7,204 nucleotides of DNA, from assembly GCA_015521265.1 (NCBI GenBank), contig WAON01000070.1, positions 1 to 7,204 on the forward strand, written 5' to 3'. Every line of letters starts with the position of its first letter. Positions within the stretch are counted from its first letter, which is position 1. The notes beneath the pieces were generated by a model. The model worked only from the letters and a program-made list of their open reading frames with translations. It was not told the DNA's origin and ran no database searches. The DNA comes from Desulfurococcales archaeon (GTDB taxonomy: Archaea > Thermoproteota > Thermoprotei_A > Sulfolobales > Desulfurococcaceae). A program made the translations under genes and the position numbers. Below, one piece after another: positions 6,640-7,204 of the stretch.

Positions 6640-7192
6640 CCTTTAATCCACCCTTCTTAGTCAATGTATATCCTATAAAGTTGAGTAATTTATCAGTTTG
6701 CTCAGCGTATCTACGCATAGTCCTCTTCCAACTAATAATAATGGGGAATAATCCCGCTTTACCACTAGCTTTTAAATACACGTTATAGAGGAAGCTTAAA
6801 CTCTTCTCCAATTCCCGGGGATCAGCGGCGATATTGTTTGCAAGCCTCAATAACTCTTCCCTATTCTTAACTACTTCATCAAGCTTTACATTCATTACTT
6901 TCTCATAAGCATAATACAGTATACTCCAATAATTCATGATAAACTTCTTCTCCTCACCACTAACATATCTACCTTTGATCATTGCTTCAGTAACCGGTGT
7001 TTCAGCAATAAATACTACTTCATCTACAGGGCTAGGCTCGTAATCAGCGTACCCAGTAATCCTGAACAAATACCTGTAGATCAAGGCTATGCCTATAACA
7101 ACGAATAATGTTGTGAGTATCTTCATAAACGTATTTACGAAAACCACTGTATCAATGAATTGATCGAGTTTATTCATGTAATACGTCATCAT
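6617..7192 (-). CDS. Membrane-anchored protein with cytosolic helical domain, possibly partial at the 5' end
   Basis: From the ATG at 7192 this encodes 191 residues. One membrane segment lies at about 22-43 (MKILTTLFVVIGIALIYRYL), followed by an acidic linker (YEPSPVDEVV) and a helical cytosolic part at about 75-178 containing DPRELEKSLSFLYNVYLKA and a Lys/Arg-rich segment SWKRTMRRYAEQTDKLL. The layout, one span followed by roughly 100 cytosolic helical residues, resembles DUF4129-type domains that often accompany MoxR and DUF58, but the sequence match is too weak to assert. The start is uncertain: ATG codons at 7192, 7189 and 7177 are available, yet the frame has no stop in the 12 bases left before the window edge. 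This could therefore be the C-terminal end of a longer membrane protein. It is the first visible gene of the operon and overlaps moxR by 23 nt. Confidence 0.75.
   Translation of the reverse strand: MMTYYMNKLDQFIDTVVFVNTFMKILTTLFVVIGIALIYRYLFRITGYADYEPSPVDEVVFIAETPVTEAMIKGRYVSGEEKKFIMNYWSILYYAYEKVMNVKLDEVVKNREELLRLANNIAADPRELEKSLSFLYNVYLKASGKAGLFPIIISWKRTMRRYAEQTDKLLNFIGYTLTKKGGLKDVLYLVK
6650..6655 (-). promoter_or_regulatory. Ribosome binding site of the MoxR gene
   Basis: The minus strand contains GGTGG within this stretch, 8 nt before the ATG at 6639. It lies inside the last codons of the upstream membrane-protein gene (the Gly-Gly codons near its end). It supports this start codon and implies that ribosomes finishing the upstream gene can restart at moxR. 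Confidence 0.55.
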
Positions 7193-7204
7193 TAGGAATA
7201 ATAG

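Noticed and set aside
6095..6646. A 183-codon plus-strand open frame
   Set aside because: It lies wholly antisense to the MoxR gene, whose Walker, sensor and MoxR motifs are intact; the antisense product has no recognisable motif.
1..7204. CRISPR array, insertion sequence or attachment site
   Set aside because: No regularly spaced direct repeats, transposase-like coding sequence or terminal inverted repeats were seen; the region is densely coding and uniform in composition apart from the island near 2800.

Overview
The window looks like chromosomal DNA of a hyperthermophilic crenarchaeon, probably of the Desulfurococcales. The evidence is an archaeal-type wybutosine methyltransferase, an archaeal/plant-type D-aminoacyl-tRNA deacylase, frequent GTG and TTG starts, AGG/ATA-rich codon use, GGTG-type ribosome binding sites inside the operon and TATA-like boxes at gene starts. 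No species is claimed. There are no insertion sequences, CRISPR repeats, rRNA or tRNA genes.

Left part (1-1599): two divergent tRNA-related genes share a roughly 100-bp promoter region. On the minus strand is taw3 (TYW3 family), cut by the left edge; its reading was translated by hand from the reverse complement. On the plus strand is dtdA, the D-aminoacyl-tRNA deacylase.

Middle (1617-2853): a minus-strand gene for an unrecognised beta-rich protein with a CARDB-like C-terminal domain converges on dtdA with a 17-nt gap. Upstream of it lies a 157-bp intergenic stretch containing a conspicuous G+C-rich island. The island can fold on the plus strand into a long hairpin with two internal loops carrying UGA on both sides, resembling kink-turns. 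It has a TATA-like box at the right distance upstream and T-tracts directly downstream. This is the best candidate for something undescribed.

Right part (2854-7204): a tightly packed minus-strand operon, read from the right edge leftwards. It encodes a single-span membrane protein with a cytosolic helical domain (possibly only the C-terminal end of a longer protein), a MoxR-family AAA+ ATPase, a DUF58 protein, a membrane protein with about nine spans, and a small two-span membrane protein. Genes overlap or lie 3 nt apart. MoxR plus DUF58 is a known chaperone-like pair, expected to act on a membrane or envelope client. The two downstream membrane proteins are lineage-specific partners that I cannot name, and the CARDB-like protein may be a further component. 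The operon promoter lies outside the window.
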